64,000 nt of DNA from Gallaecimonas xiamenensis 3-C-1 (GTDB taxonomy: Bacteria; Pseudomonadota; Gammaproteobacteria; Enterobacterales; Gallaecimonadaceae). The DNA is taken from positions 1-64,000 of the forward strand of contig NZ_AMRI01000012.1 of NCBI RefSeq assembly GCF_000299915.1, read 5' to 3'. The translations under genes were made by a program, and so were the position numbers. Under the pieces are notes generated by a model. The model saw only the letters and a program-made list of their open reading frames with translations, ran no database searches and was not told where the DNA came from. The stretch's first letter is position 1. Each line of letters begins with the position of its first letter. Below, one piece after another: positions 40,221-48,193 of the stretch.

Positions 40221-41501
40221 ATGTCCCGTTCCGACGATCTGTTCAGCCAAGCCCGCCGCCGCATCCCCGGCGGCGTCAACTCCCCGGTGCGCGCCTTTAA
40301 CGGTGTAGGGGGCACCCCGCTCTTTATCGAACACGCCGACGGCGCCTACGTCTTTGATGAAGACGGCAAGCGCTACATCGACTACGTCGGCTCCTGGGGC
40401 CCGATGATCCTGGGCCACAACCACAGCGCCATCCGCGACGCCGTGATCAAGGCCGCCCAGAAGGGGCTGTCTTTCGGCGCCCCCACCGCCCTGGAAGTGG
40501 CCATGGCCGAAAAGGTCTGCACCCTGGTGCCCAGCATGGACATGGTGCGCATGGTCAACTCCGGTACCGAAGCCACCATGAGCGCCATCCGCCTGGCCCG
40601 GGGCTACACCAACCGCAACAAGATTGTGAAGTTCGAGGGCAACTACCACGGCCATGCCGACACCTTGCTGGTCAAAGCCGGCTCCGGCATGCTGACCATG
40701 GGGGTGCCCACCTCCCCCGGGGTGCCTGCCGAGTTCGCCCAGCACACCCTGACCGCCACCTATAACGATCTCGACTCGGTGGAGGCCATTTTCCAGGAAG
40801 TGGGTGACGACATCGCCGCCATCATAGTGGAGCCGGTAGCGGGCAACATGAACTGCATCCCGCCCATCGAAGGCTTCCTGGAAGGGCTGCGGGCCATCTG
40901 CGACCGCTTCGGCGCCGTACTGATCTTCGACGAAGTGATGACAGGTTTTCGGGTTGCACTGGGCGGCGCCCAGGCCTTCTACGGCGTCAAGCCGGATCTG
41001 ACCACCCTGGGTAAGGTCATCGGCGGCGGCATGCCGGTAGGGGCCTTCGGTGGCAAACGGGAGATCATGGAATTCTTGGCCCCCATAGGCCCTGTCTACC
41101 AGGCCGGCACCCTGTCCGGTAACCCGGTAGCTATGTCGGCCGGCCTGGCCGCCCTGGATACCCTGGACCAGCCCGGCAACGAAGCCCACCTGGCCAAGCT
41201 TACCGAACAGCTGGCCCTTGGCCTTAAGGCCGCAGCCGAAAAGGCCGGCGTGCCCTTGGCCATCAACTATGCCGGCGGCATGTTCGGTTTCTTCTTCACC
41301 GAAGAGCCCTCCGTTAGCAACTTTGCCCAGGCCTGCGCCTGTGACGTGGACAAGTTCAAGCGCTTCTTCCACCTGATGCTGGCCGAAGGGGTTTACCTGG
41401 CCCCCAGCGCCTTCGAAGCTGGTTTCCTGTCCCTGGCCCATACCGAGGCCGATATCCAGGCCACCCTGGCCGCCGCCGAACGTGCCTTCGCCGCACTTTA
41501 A
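40221..41501 (+). CDS. hemL: Glutamate-1-semialdehyde 2,1-aminomutase
   Basis: 426 aa PLP enzyme that makes 5-aminolevulinate in the C5 heme pathway. The N-terminus [15 protein letters not shown] and [14 protein letters not shown] are typical; [15 protein letters not shown] binds phosphate, [11 protein letters not shown] holds the PLP Asp, and [17 protein letters not shown] holds the catalytic Lys. AAGGAAAG precedes the ATG. It follows pyrB by 12 bases and ends before a 26-base perfect palindrome. Confidence 0.95.
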   Translation: MSRSDDLFSQARRRIPGGVNSPVRAFNGVGGTPLFIEHADGAYVFDEDGKRYIDYVGSWGPMILGHNHSAIRDAVIKAAQKGLSFGAPTALEVAMAEKVCTLVPSMDMVRMVNSGTEATMSAIRLARGYTNRNKIVKFEGNYHGHADTLLVKAGSGMLTMGVPTSPGVPAEFAQHTLTATYNDLDSVEAIFQEVGDDIAAIIVEPVAGNMNCIPPIEGFLEGLRAICDRFGAVLIFDEVMTGFRVALGGAQAFYGVKPDLTTLGKVIGGGMPVGAFGGKREIMEFLAPIGPVYQAGTLSGNPVAMSAGLAALDTLDQPGNEAHLAKLTEQLALGLKAAAEKAGVPLAINYAGGMFGFFFTEEPSVSNFAQACACDVDKFKRFFHLMLAEGVYLAPSAFEAGFLSLAHTEADIQATLAAAERAFAAL

Positions 41502-41509
41502 GCAATGCT

Positions 41510-41535
41510 AAAGGGGCTGTTGCAACAGCCCCTTT
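41510..41535. terminator. Probable terminator after hemL
   Basis: A perfect 26-base palindrome, AAAGGGGCTGTTG followed by its complement, ending in TTT. The T-run is short (TTTA), so it may be a moderate terminator; being symmetrical it could act both ways. Confidence 0.6.
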
Positions 41536-41590
41536 ACAACTGTCTGATGCAGGTCTAGATTGGCCTGACGCTCCTAACACTATTACAACC

Positions 41591-42643
41591 ATGTTTAATG
41601 CGAGCTGGAGCCTGCAACCGGATAGCCGCCTGGCGGCGATGGATCTGGTCAGGCACCAACCTTTTGCCGCTTCGGCACGCTGGGGAATGCTTTTCGCCAG
41701 CGGTTTTCACCAGCCACAGTGGCTGTTTTCCGAGGTTCGCCGCCTATTGGGGGACAAGCCCCTGTTTGGCGGCAGCTGCTGCGGTATCATCACCCCGGCC
41801 GGCGTTGACTACGGCGGTTTTGAGGCGCTGTTGCTGCTGTTCGACAGCCCCTGCGACAGCCTCTGCCTGCCCCAGCAAGACCAGCAAGGGCTGCTGAACT
41901 GGATCGGTAATGATCACGCCTTGTGCTTTTTCGATCTGCTGGGTAGTCCGGTCAGGGATCTGTTCGACTCGGCCCGCCATCAGCAGCTGCAAGGAGCTGC
42001 CCTGCTGGGGGATTTCGGCCTTCGCACCAGTTTCATGTTCTGCGGCGACAAGGTGGCCAACGACTGTCTGTTGGCCATCAAGCTGCCCGCTCCAACGACC
42101 ATGGCCGTCAGCCACGGCGCCATTCCCATCAGCGATCCGTTGACCATCACCGCCGGCCAAGGTGGCCTGGTCCAAAGCCTGGACGGCCAACCCGCCCTGG
42201 ACTGCCTGCTGGCTCTCCTGGGCCAGGACGAGGCTAAGCTGCGCGGCTCGTTGCTGCACCAACTTTCCCTCGGCCAACCCTGGAACAATACTTATTCGAG
42301 TCACATGATCGCCAAGTTAGACAGCCAGAGCCGCAGCCTGCACCTGGGTACGGGCCAATTCGAGACGGGCCAGAAGGTGGTGTTGATGAGCCGCTCCGTG
42401 GACAGCACCTGGCAGGACACCCGTATGCAGTTGGCCGCTTTTGGTAAAGACAAACCCAGTTTCTACATCAACTGTGCCGGTCGTACCGCCGCCTTCAGCG
42501 GCGCCTTGCAGGAAGAGTCCGAGCTGGTACGCCAATACCTGGGCCGGGAGATGGCCGGGATCTTCTCCGGTGCCGAACTGGCCAGCCTTAATGGCCAGCC
42601 CAGGCTGATGAACTGGACAGGGGTCTTGATGCAATGGAGTTGA
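41591..42643 (+). CDS. FIST-domain sensory protein (NosP-like candidate)
   Basis: 350 aa with FIST_N (about residues 30-210; LFGGSCCGIITPAGV near the glycine-rich turn) followed by FIST_C (about 215-340; PSFYINCAGRTAAF, then a GIFSGAELASLNGQP end that matches the family's GEI...N segment). FIST proteins bind small ligands, and the NosP group binds heme and senses nitric oxide, typically encoded beside c-di-GMP enzymes or histidine kinases. This gene overlaps a GGDEF/EAL gene by ten bases. Heme binding here is inference. The ATG lacks a visible ribosome site. Confidence 0.8.
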   Translation: MFNASWSLQPDSRLAAMDLVRHQPFAASARWGMLFASGFHQPQWLFSEVRRLLGDKPLFGGSCCGIITPAGVDYGGFEALLLLFDSPCDSLCLPQQDQQGLLNWIGNDHALCFFDLLGSPVRDLFDSARHQQLQGAALLGDFGLRTSFMFCGDKVANDCLLAIKLPAPTTMAVSHGAIPISDPLTITAGQGGLVQSLDGQPALDCLLALLGQDEAKLRGSLLHQLSLGQPWNNTYSSHMIAKLDSQSRSLHLGTGQFETGQKVVLMSRSVDSTWQDTRMQLAAFGKDKPSFYINCAGRTAAFSGALQEESELVRQYLGREMAGIFSGAELASLNGQPRLMNWTGVLMQWS

Positions 42644-44478
42644 CGGAACTTCGCAAGCAGTTGGCCGCCTCCCTGGCCACCCAGCACCACCTGACCCGTG
42701 AGGTCAGGCGCAGCCGCATCCTGTCGCTGCTGGTGCGGGAAGGTTACCGGGAAGCCAGCGAAGCCGAGGAAGAGAGCGCCCTGGTGCGTTCCCTGCTGCA
42801 CCTGTTGCTTAAAAGCAGCCTGCTGGACGGGGTGGCCCTTTACTGCCGGGGTGACCAGGTCTGGTATTGCCAAAGCCAGCTGGGCCGCTGGCAAGGGGCC
42901 CTGCCTCCTCTACCCAGGGACAGTGCCAATTGCCATTGGCAGGCAGGCGCAGCCCTGCCCGCCCAACTGGCTCCCCTGCACCCCGGGCAGGGGCACTTTC
43001 GCCACCTGACCCTGGCCTGCAACGGCGAATGGGCCTTGCTGCTGGGTCTGGGCCTGGACGAAGGCGCAGGGCTGCGCCTGGACCCGGAAGAAGCCAGCTT
43101 TATCGAGGCGGTACTGTCGCTGTTTTCCGAACTCATCCAGCGTTTTCGCATGGGCCAGAGTCTCAAACAACAGACCACCCTGGATCCGCTCACCAAACTG
43201 CCCAACCGCATCCTGGCCTTTGACCGCCTGCAGCAGGCCATGGTCAGCCATGAGCCGGAGGACGGTCACATCATGGTGCTCTTTGCCGACCTGAGCCGTT
43301 TCAAAGACATCAACAACAGCCATGGCCATTGGCTGGGAGACCAGCTGTTGGCGGCGGTGGCCGCGCGCTGGCGGGCCGCCCTACGCCCTGCCGACACCCT
43401 GGCCAGGTTAGGTTCCGACCAATTTCTGGTGCTGCTGGAAAGGGCCGCCAAGGCCAAGACCGCCGAAGTGGTAGCCCAGAAGCTGCTGGACTGCCTAGCC
43501 GAGCCGTTCAGCATCAACGGCAAGCTGATCAAGGCGGACGCCCATATCGGTATCGCCATCTACCCCGAAGACGGCCAAGACCCGTCGGTACTGATCCGCA
43601 ATGCCGACGTGGCCCATATCCAGGCCAAAGAGTCCGACGACACCCACTACCGCTTCTTTACCCCGGCCCTGAATGCGTCCCTGTCCAGGCGACTGGTGGT
43701 GGAGTCGGCCTTGCGCCAGGCCATCGCCAATGGTGAGTTCACCCTGGTCTACCAGCCACAGCTGCGCCTGGCAGATGGCCAGGTTACCGGGGTCGAAGCC
43801 CTGCTGCGTTGGCACAGCCCCAAGCTGGGCCTGGTACCGCCAGACCAGTTTATTCCCCTGGCCGAAGAGAACGGCCAGATCCTGGCCATAGGCCTTTGGG
43901 TGTTGGAAGAAGCCTGCCGGCAGTTGGCCCAATGGCGTGACCAGGGCTTTGCCCCAACCATGGCCGTCAACCTGTCAGCCCGGCAGCTGCGCAGTCCAGA
44001 ACTGATACCGCAGCTCGAAGCCCTGCTGGCCCGCTACCGGCTGGCGCCGGGGCAATTGGAACTGGAATTGACGGAAAGGGTGGTACTGGACGACACCCAT
44101 CCCCAGGTTCGCCTGTCCCTGGCCCGCATTGCGGAGCTGGGGGTCAGGCTGGCCCTGGACGATTTCGGTACCGGCTACTCGTCCCTGCGCTACCTCACCG
44201 AGCACCCCTTTACGGTGGTGAAAATCGACAAGAGCTTTGTGCAGGCGCTGCCGGCCAAGGGCCGCGAGTACGCCCTGGTGGCAGCCTTTGTGGCCACGGC
44301 CCAGAAGCTGGGCATGGATGTGGTGGCAGAAGGGGTGGAGACGGCCGAGCAGCAGGCATTGCTGGAAACCCTGCAATGCCCCCTGGTGCAGGGCTACCTG
44401 CTGAGCCGCCCCTTGGATCCCTTGACGCTGCTGGCACGCTTGCAGTGCCAGGGCGCTACCTGGCACCTCAAGGCCTAG
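42634..44478 (+). CDS. GGDEF/EAL protein, probably a c-di-GMP phosphodiesterase with a degenerate GGDEF domain
   Basis: 614 aa. An N-terminal sensory region (about residues 1-180) resembles a GAF-type fold; then GGDEF (about 185-345) and EAL (about 355-605). The GGDEF signature is GSDQF (residues 260-264), so cyclase activity is probably lost, although the RxxD just upstream (RPAD) remains. The EAL domain has the main catalytic pieces: EAL (388-390), LELTE, LDDFGTGYSSL, KIDKSF and AEGVET. The likely job is c-di-GMP breakdown controlled through the overlapping FIST protein. The stop codon shares CTAG with the convergent kinase-like gene. Confidence 0.88.
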   Translation: MELTELRKQLAASLATQHHLTREVRRSRILSLLVREGYREASEAEEESALVRSLLHLLLKSSLLDGVALYCRGDQVWYCQSQLGRWQGALPPLPRDSANCHWQAGAALPAQLAPLHPGQGHFRHLTLACNGEWALLLGLGLDEGAGLRLDPEEASFIEAVLSLFSELIQRFRMGQSLKQQTTLDPLTKLPNRILAFDRLQQAMVSHEPEDGHIMVLFADLSRFKDINNSHGHWLGDQLLAAVAARWRAALRPADTLARLGSDQFLVLLERAAKAKTAEVVAQKLLDCLAEPFSINGKLIKADAHIGIAIYPEDGQDPSVLIRNADVAHIQAKESDDTHYRFFTPALNASLSRRLVVESALRQAIANGEFTLVYQPQLRLADGQVTGVEALLRWHSPKLGLVPPDQFIPLAEENGQILAIGLWVLEEACRQLAQWRDQGFAPTMAVNLSARQLRSPELIPQLEALLARYRLAPGQLELELTERVVLDDTHPQVRLSLARIAELGVRLALDDFGTGYSSLRYLTEHPFTVVKIDKSFVQALPAKGREYALVAAFVATAQKLGMDVVAEGVETAEQQALLETLQCPLVQGYLLSRPLDPLTLLARLQCQGATWHLKA

Positions 44479-45233
44479 AAGAAACGCTCCAGGAAGTTGC
44501 GCAGCAGCTCACCGCTGGCCAATTGGGTGCTGAGCAGTTTCATTCTGTTGGCGGTGCGGGTCAGAGGGTAACCCTTGAAGATCCAGCGTTTGCGCACCTG
44601 GGCGAAGTTGTCGAAGAAGCGCCCCTTGCGTGCCGGCAGGGGCTCGTCACAAAGAGCCCGCCAGGCCTTGTAGACACCGGACAGGTCGGCACCACGCATA
44701 AAGGTCTGCACCCAACGGGGGAAAGGCCCAAAGCGCATGGATGACTGAAAGTCGATGAAATAAGGTTGGCCGTCGTCTCCCCTCAGTACATTACCCAGGT
44801 TGCGAAGATCCAGATGCACCACGCCCCGGCGGTGCATCTGCCCCACCATCTTTTCCAGTGACTCGAAAAAGCCCCTGGGCAGGGTTTCTCCGCTGCGGGT
44901 CAGGCTGCGCAGGGGCTGGCCGGCGATAAAGGGATAGGCCAGCATCAGTGGGCTGAGGCGATAGTAGCTGGCCGCCACCCCTTTGATCCCCCCCAGGCGG
45001 CCAAGGGCCTTGGCTTCACGGCCGATAAAAAAGCGCCCGGCGGTCCAACGCACCGGCAGGGGGCAATGGGAGAAATCCTTGATAACCAGGTCAAGGCCGT
45101 CATCGCAGTAACGAAAGACGATGGCATTGGCAAAACGCCCTTTGTGCATCACCGTCAGCTTGTCATAGGCGAAGGACCGATCGGGGAACTGGCGTGCCAG
45201 GGCCGTCAACACCCGGCTTTTCAGCTTATCCAT
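44475..45233 (-). CDS. Kinase-fold protein (RIO/LPS-kinase-like)
   Basis: 252 aa with a protein-kinase-like fold: KGRFANAIVF as a glycine-poor nucleotide loop, IKDF with a likely ATP-site Lys, HLDLRNLGN as the catalytic HxD...N loop, and FIDFQSS as the metal-binding DF(G) segment. This set is common to WaaP/InaA-type lipopolysaccharide kinases and other bacterial small kinases. It probably phosphorylates a small molecule, lipid A core sugar or protein; the substrate is unknown. No membrane span or signal. It stands alone, convergent with the GGDEF/EAL gene. Confidence 0.75.
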   Translation of the reverse strand: MDKLKSRVLTALARQFPDRSFAYDKLTVMHKGRFANAIVFRYCDDGLDLVIKDFSHCPLPVRWTAGRFFIGREAKALGRLGGIKGVAASYYRLSPLMLAYPFIAGQPLRSLTRSGETLPRGFFESLEKMVGQMHRRGVVHLDLRNLGNVLRGDDGQPYFIDFQSSMRFGPFPRWVQTFMRGADLSGVYKAWRALCDEPLPARKGRFFDNFAQVRKRWIFKGYPLTRTANRMKLLSTQLASGELLRNFLERFF

Positions 45234-45281
45234 AAAGCAAACCTCTACAGCAAAAGCGCACTATCCCAGAGGGACCAAAGA

Positions 45282-45307
45282 GCCCCCGCCAGCGCTAAGC
45301 CGGGGGC
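45282..45307 (-). terminator. Possible terminator after the second MarR gene
   Basis: GCCCCCG (45282-45288) and CGGGGGC (45301-45307) form a 7-bp stem. Read leftward after the MarR stop it is followed by TCTTTGG, a poor T-run, so termination is uncertain. Confidence 0.35.
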
Positions 45308-45331
45308 CTCAACCGAAAAAGAAGAGCAGGG

Positions 45332-45799
45332 TCAGTCCAGGTTGGCGATGAGCCGGCACAACAGGGTGGCCAGTTGCTTCGCCTCGGCCTCGGCTTCGTC
45401 AAAGCAACCCAGGGCGGACAAATAGACAGAGCGGATCAGCGGCTGGACCTGGGGATACAGGGCCAGGCCCTTGTCCGTCAGTTTCAGGGTGACACAACGC
45501 CTATCTGCTTCGTTGGGCAGGCGCAGAATAAGGCCCTTGGCCTCCACCCTGTCCAACAGCCGGGTCATGGCGCCCCTGTCATAATCCAACAGGTCGCACA
45601 GCTGGGCCGGGGTATCGGCCCGGCCTTTGGCAAGGCTGGCGACAACCCCGTACTGGGCAGTGGTTAGGTCCAACGGCGCCAACACTTTGTCGACTTTGCG
45701 CATCAGTTGGTTACGGGCGGTAACCAACAGCCAGCCCAGATCGCCGACGGGGTCGACGGTCTCTTCATGCTGGCAGGTGGGAGTACGGGCGCGGACCAT
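45332..45799 (-). CDS. MarR-family transcriptional regulator
   Basis: 155 aa winged-helix regulator: TTAQYGVVASLAKG (helix 2), LCDLLDYDRGAMTRLLDRVEAKGLI (recognition region) and the wing DRRCVTLKLTDKG, all typical of MarR. The N-terminal 20 residues are polar and contain a Cys (TPTCQHEE). The control region directly upstream carries a 9-bp inverted repeat overlapping its -10 element, so autoregulation is likely. The target genes are not evident; neighbours are a kinase-like gene downstream and mrcB upstream on the same strand. Confidence 0.85.
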   Translation of the reverse strand: MVRARTPTCQHEETVDPVGDLGWLLVTARNQLMRKVDKVLAPLDLTTAQYGVVASLAKGRADTPAQLCDLLDYDRGAMTRLLDRVEAKGLILRLPNEADRRCVTLKLTDKGLALYPQVQPLIRSVYLSALGCFDEAEAEAKQLATLLCRLIANLD

Positions 45800-45809
45800 G
45801 GCTGACTCT

Positions 45810-45857
45810 GCAATAAAACTGACATCTATTTTATTGCCTAGGCAGCAATTTATTCAA
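45810..45857 (-). promoter_or_regulatory. Promoter and operator of the second MarR gene
   Basis: On the minus strand TTGAAT (45857-45852), 18 bases, TAAAAT (45833-45828) forms a good promoter. GCAATAAAA (45810-45818) and TTTTATTGC (45829-45837) are perfect 9-bp arms around 10 bases and cover the -10. A second palindrome, TGCCTAGGCA (45835-45844), lies inside the spacer. The layout suits repression by the encoded MarR protein. Confidence 0.55.
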
Positions 45858-45872
45858 CCTTAAGGCTGTATT

Positions 45873-45901
45873 AAAAAACCGGAGACAGTCTCCGGCTTTT
45901 T
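45873..45901 (-). terminator. Intrinsic terminator of mrcB
   Basis: CCGGAGA-CAG-TCTCCGG stem (45879-45895), read leftward it is followed by six T residues; it lies four bases after the mrcB stop codon. Confidence 0.85.
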
Positions 45902-45904
45902 CGA

Positions 45905-48193
45905 TTAATTGCCAAAAAGGCGGTCCAGGAAGCCCCGCAATCGGTCGCATTTGACCTCGGGCAGGTTGCGGCCGTCGGCGGGCAGTAGACGGCCGGTGCG
46001 GTTGCAGTCCCCCAGGTAGTTACCTTCTTCGTCGAAAAGGGCATCCACCACGTCACTGGGTGGGCGCAGCCGCAGGCTGATGGGACGGCGGTAATCCAGG
46101 TAGCGCCCATAAAGGCGCAGGGCACCGGTAGCACCGGTCAGGTTGGTGGCACCGTTGTCGTCCTGGCCCACCCAGAAGGTGGCCACGTCGCGGGCGTCAA
46201 AGCCGGAAAACCACGAATCGCGCAGATCGTCTGTGGTGCCGGTCTTACCCGCCAGCAGCTTGCCGGGGAAACGGCGGCCAACGAAGCGGCCGGTGCCCTG
46301 GTTCATCACCTCGGTCAGGGCATAGTCGGTCAGGAAGGCCCCTTCCTTGCTGACGGTCTGCACCGCCTTGTCGGAGCGCTTCCAAAGCAGCTTGCCGTTG
46401 CCACTGGTCACCTCGGACACGGCAGCCAGGGGCACCTGGGCGCCTCCCTTGGCCAGGGTCAGATACATCTGGTTGACCTGCCAGGGCGACAGGGCAGCGG
46501 TGCCCAGGAACACCGAGGGATAGGGAGGCAGGTCACCATGGACCCCCAGGGCCCTGAAGGTATCCAGCACCGCCGGCACTCCCAGCTTCATGCCCAGGTT
46601 GACGGTGGGCACGTTCAAGGAGTGGGACAGGGCATCCACCAAGGCGACCTTGCCCCTGAATTGGCGATCATAATTCTTGGGTTCCCAGACATCGCCGTTT
46701 TGCGAACGCAGGGTGACGGGCTGGTCGTCCAGGGGCGTGGCCAGGTTGAACTCGGGCTCGGACAGGGCGGTCAGGTACACCGCCGGCTTGGCCAGGGAGC
46801 CGATCTGCCGTTTGGCATCCAGGGCCCGGTTGAAGCCGGCAAAGTCCACCGTTTTGCCGCCGGCCATGGCCTTGGCCAGGCCAGTGCGGGGGTCGGAGAC
46901 CACCGCCGCCATCTCCAGGGGCTTGTTGCCGGCAATGTTGGCAAAACTGCTGTCGATGGCCTTCTCCAGGGCCTTTTGGGCCAAAGGCTCCAGGCCGGTG
47001 AAGACCCTGACTCCCTGCTCGTCTTCGATAAAGGGTTGCACTATGCCGGCCAGCTCACGGCGCACCGCCTGCATATAGGCAGGTACCGTGGCGCTGAGCA
47101 GGTTGCGCTCCTTGCTGACCCCCAGGGGCGCCATCACCGAGCGCTGATAGGTGTTGCTGTCGATGAGGTTGTCTTCAAGCATCACCTTAAGCACCAGATC
47201 GCGGCGCTTGCGGGCCCGGTCGGGGTGGCGGCGGGGGTCGTAATAGGAGGGGCCCTTGATGATACCCACCAGCAGTGCCACCTGGTCCGGGGTCAGTTCA
47301 GAGGCGGGGCGGCCAAAGTAGAAACGCGAAGCCAGGCCCATGCCGTGCACCGCCTGGGCGCTGGCCTGGCCCAGGAAGATCTCGTTGAGATAGGCCTCAA
47401 GGATCCTGTCCTTGTCGTAACGCAGATCGATGATCAGCGCCATCAGCGCTTCATTGAACTTGCGCACCAGGCTCTTTTCCCTGGTCAAGAAGAAGTTCTT
47501 GGCCAGCTGCTGAGTCAGGGTGGAGCCTCCCTGCACCGTATGGCCGGCCTTCATATTGACCCAGAAGGCCCGGGCAATGGACAGGGGAGAAACACCGTAA
47601 TGCTCATAGAACTTGCGGTCTTCCACCTGGATCAGGGTCTTGGGCAGCAGCGGCGGCATTTCTTCCAAGGGCACGAAGATCCGTTCTTCCTCGTCGGTGC
47701 TCTGGGACAGCAGTTCCACCAGCAACGGCTCAACCCGCTCTACCGCCAGGGGCTGCTGGCTTTGGCTGTCGTAGACCTCATCAACCCTGTCACCGTCAAA
47801 CACCACCATCAGTCGGCGGGCCGGTTCCTGGCCTTCGGGAAACAGGAAGGTGCGCCTGAACACTTCCACCTTGGTGTCGGAGGCGGAAAACTCCCCCGGC
47901 TGGTCCGGGTTGGCCACCTTGCGGTACTTGAGCAGGCGCAGCTCTTCGATGAGCTGGTCTCGGGACAGTGGCGCCCCCGCATAGAGGGCCAGGGGGCGCG
48001 AGTAGATCTGCGCCGGTAGCTGGAAGGTTTGCCCTTCGAAACGGCTACGTACCTGGCCGTCGAGGTAAACACAATAAAGGGCCAGGGCCGCCAGCAGGGC
48101 CAGCCCTATCTTCAGGGTCCACATCAGTATGCGCTTGCGCCGGCTGGCCTTGGCCGGGGCACTTTTCTTGGCGGTGGTCTTCTTCTTAGTCAC
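45905..48193 (-). CDS. mrcB: Bifunctional penicillin-binding protein 1B
   Basis: 762 aa class A PBP. A Lys/Ala-rich cytoplasmic tail and one span (residues about 20-45) come first; a UB2H-like region follows (IYSRPLALYAGAPLS ...). The GT51 transglycosylase has EDRKFYEHYG and GGSTLTQQLAKN; the transpeptidase has SLAKP (Ser nucleophile), SHSLN (SxN) and KTGTT (KTG). It polymerises and crosslinks peptidoglycan. Shorter than E. coli PBP1B (844 aa). Its ATG overlaps the hrpB stop by four bases, so hrpB-mrcB is one leftward operon. Confidence 0.95.
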   Translation of the reverse strand: MTKKKTTAKKSAPAKASRRKRILMWTLKIGLALLAALALYCVYLDGQVRSRFEGQTFQLPAQIYSRPLALYAGAPLSRDQLIEELRLLKYRKVANPDQPGEFSASDTKVEVFRRTFLFPEGQEPARRLMVVFDGDRVDEVYDSQSQQPLAVERVEPLLVELLSQSTDEEERIFVPLEEMPPLLPKTLIQVEDRKFYEHYGVSPLSIARAFWVNMKAGHTVQGGSTLTQQLAKNFFLTREKSLVRKFNEALMALIIDLRYDKDRILEAYLNEIFLGQASAQAVHGMGLASRFYFGRPASELTPDQVALLVGIIKGPSYYDPRRHPDRARKRRDLVLKVMLEDNLIDSNTYQRSVMAPLGVSKERNLLSATVPAYMQAVRRELAGIVQPFIEDEQGVRVFTGLEPLAQKALEKAIDSSFANIAGNKPLEMAAVVSDPRTGLAKAMAGGKTVDFAGFNRALDAKRQIGSLAKPAVYLTALSEPEFNLATPLDDQPVTLRSQNGDVWEPKNYDRQFRGKVALVDALSHSLNVPTVNLGMKLGVPAVLDTFRALGVHGDLPPYPSVFLGTAALSPWQVNQMYLTLAKGGAQVPLAAVSEVTSGNGKLLWKRSDKAVQTVSKEGAFLTDYALTEVMNQGTGRFVGRRFPGKLLAGKTGTTDDLRDSWFSGFDARDVATFWVGQDDNGATNLTGATGALRLYGRYLDYRRPISLRLRPPSDVVDALFDEEGNYLGDCNRTGRLLPADGRNLPEVKCDRLRGFLDRLFGN

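Noticed and set aside
46538-48019. A 493-residue plus-strand frame opposite mrcB
   Set aside because: No motif or ribosome site; mrcB is intact with all transglycosylase and transpeptidase motifs.
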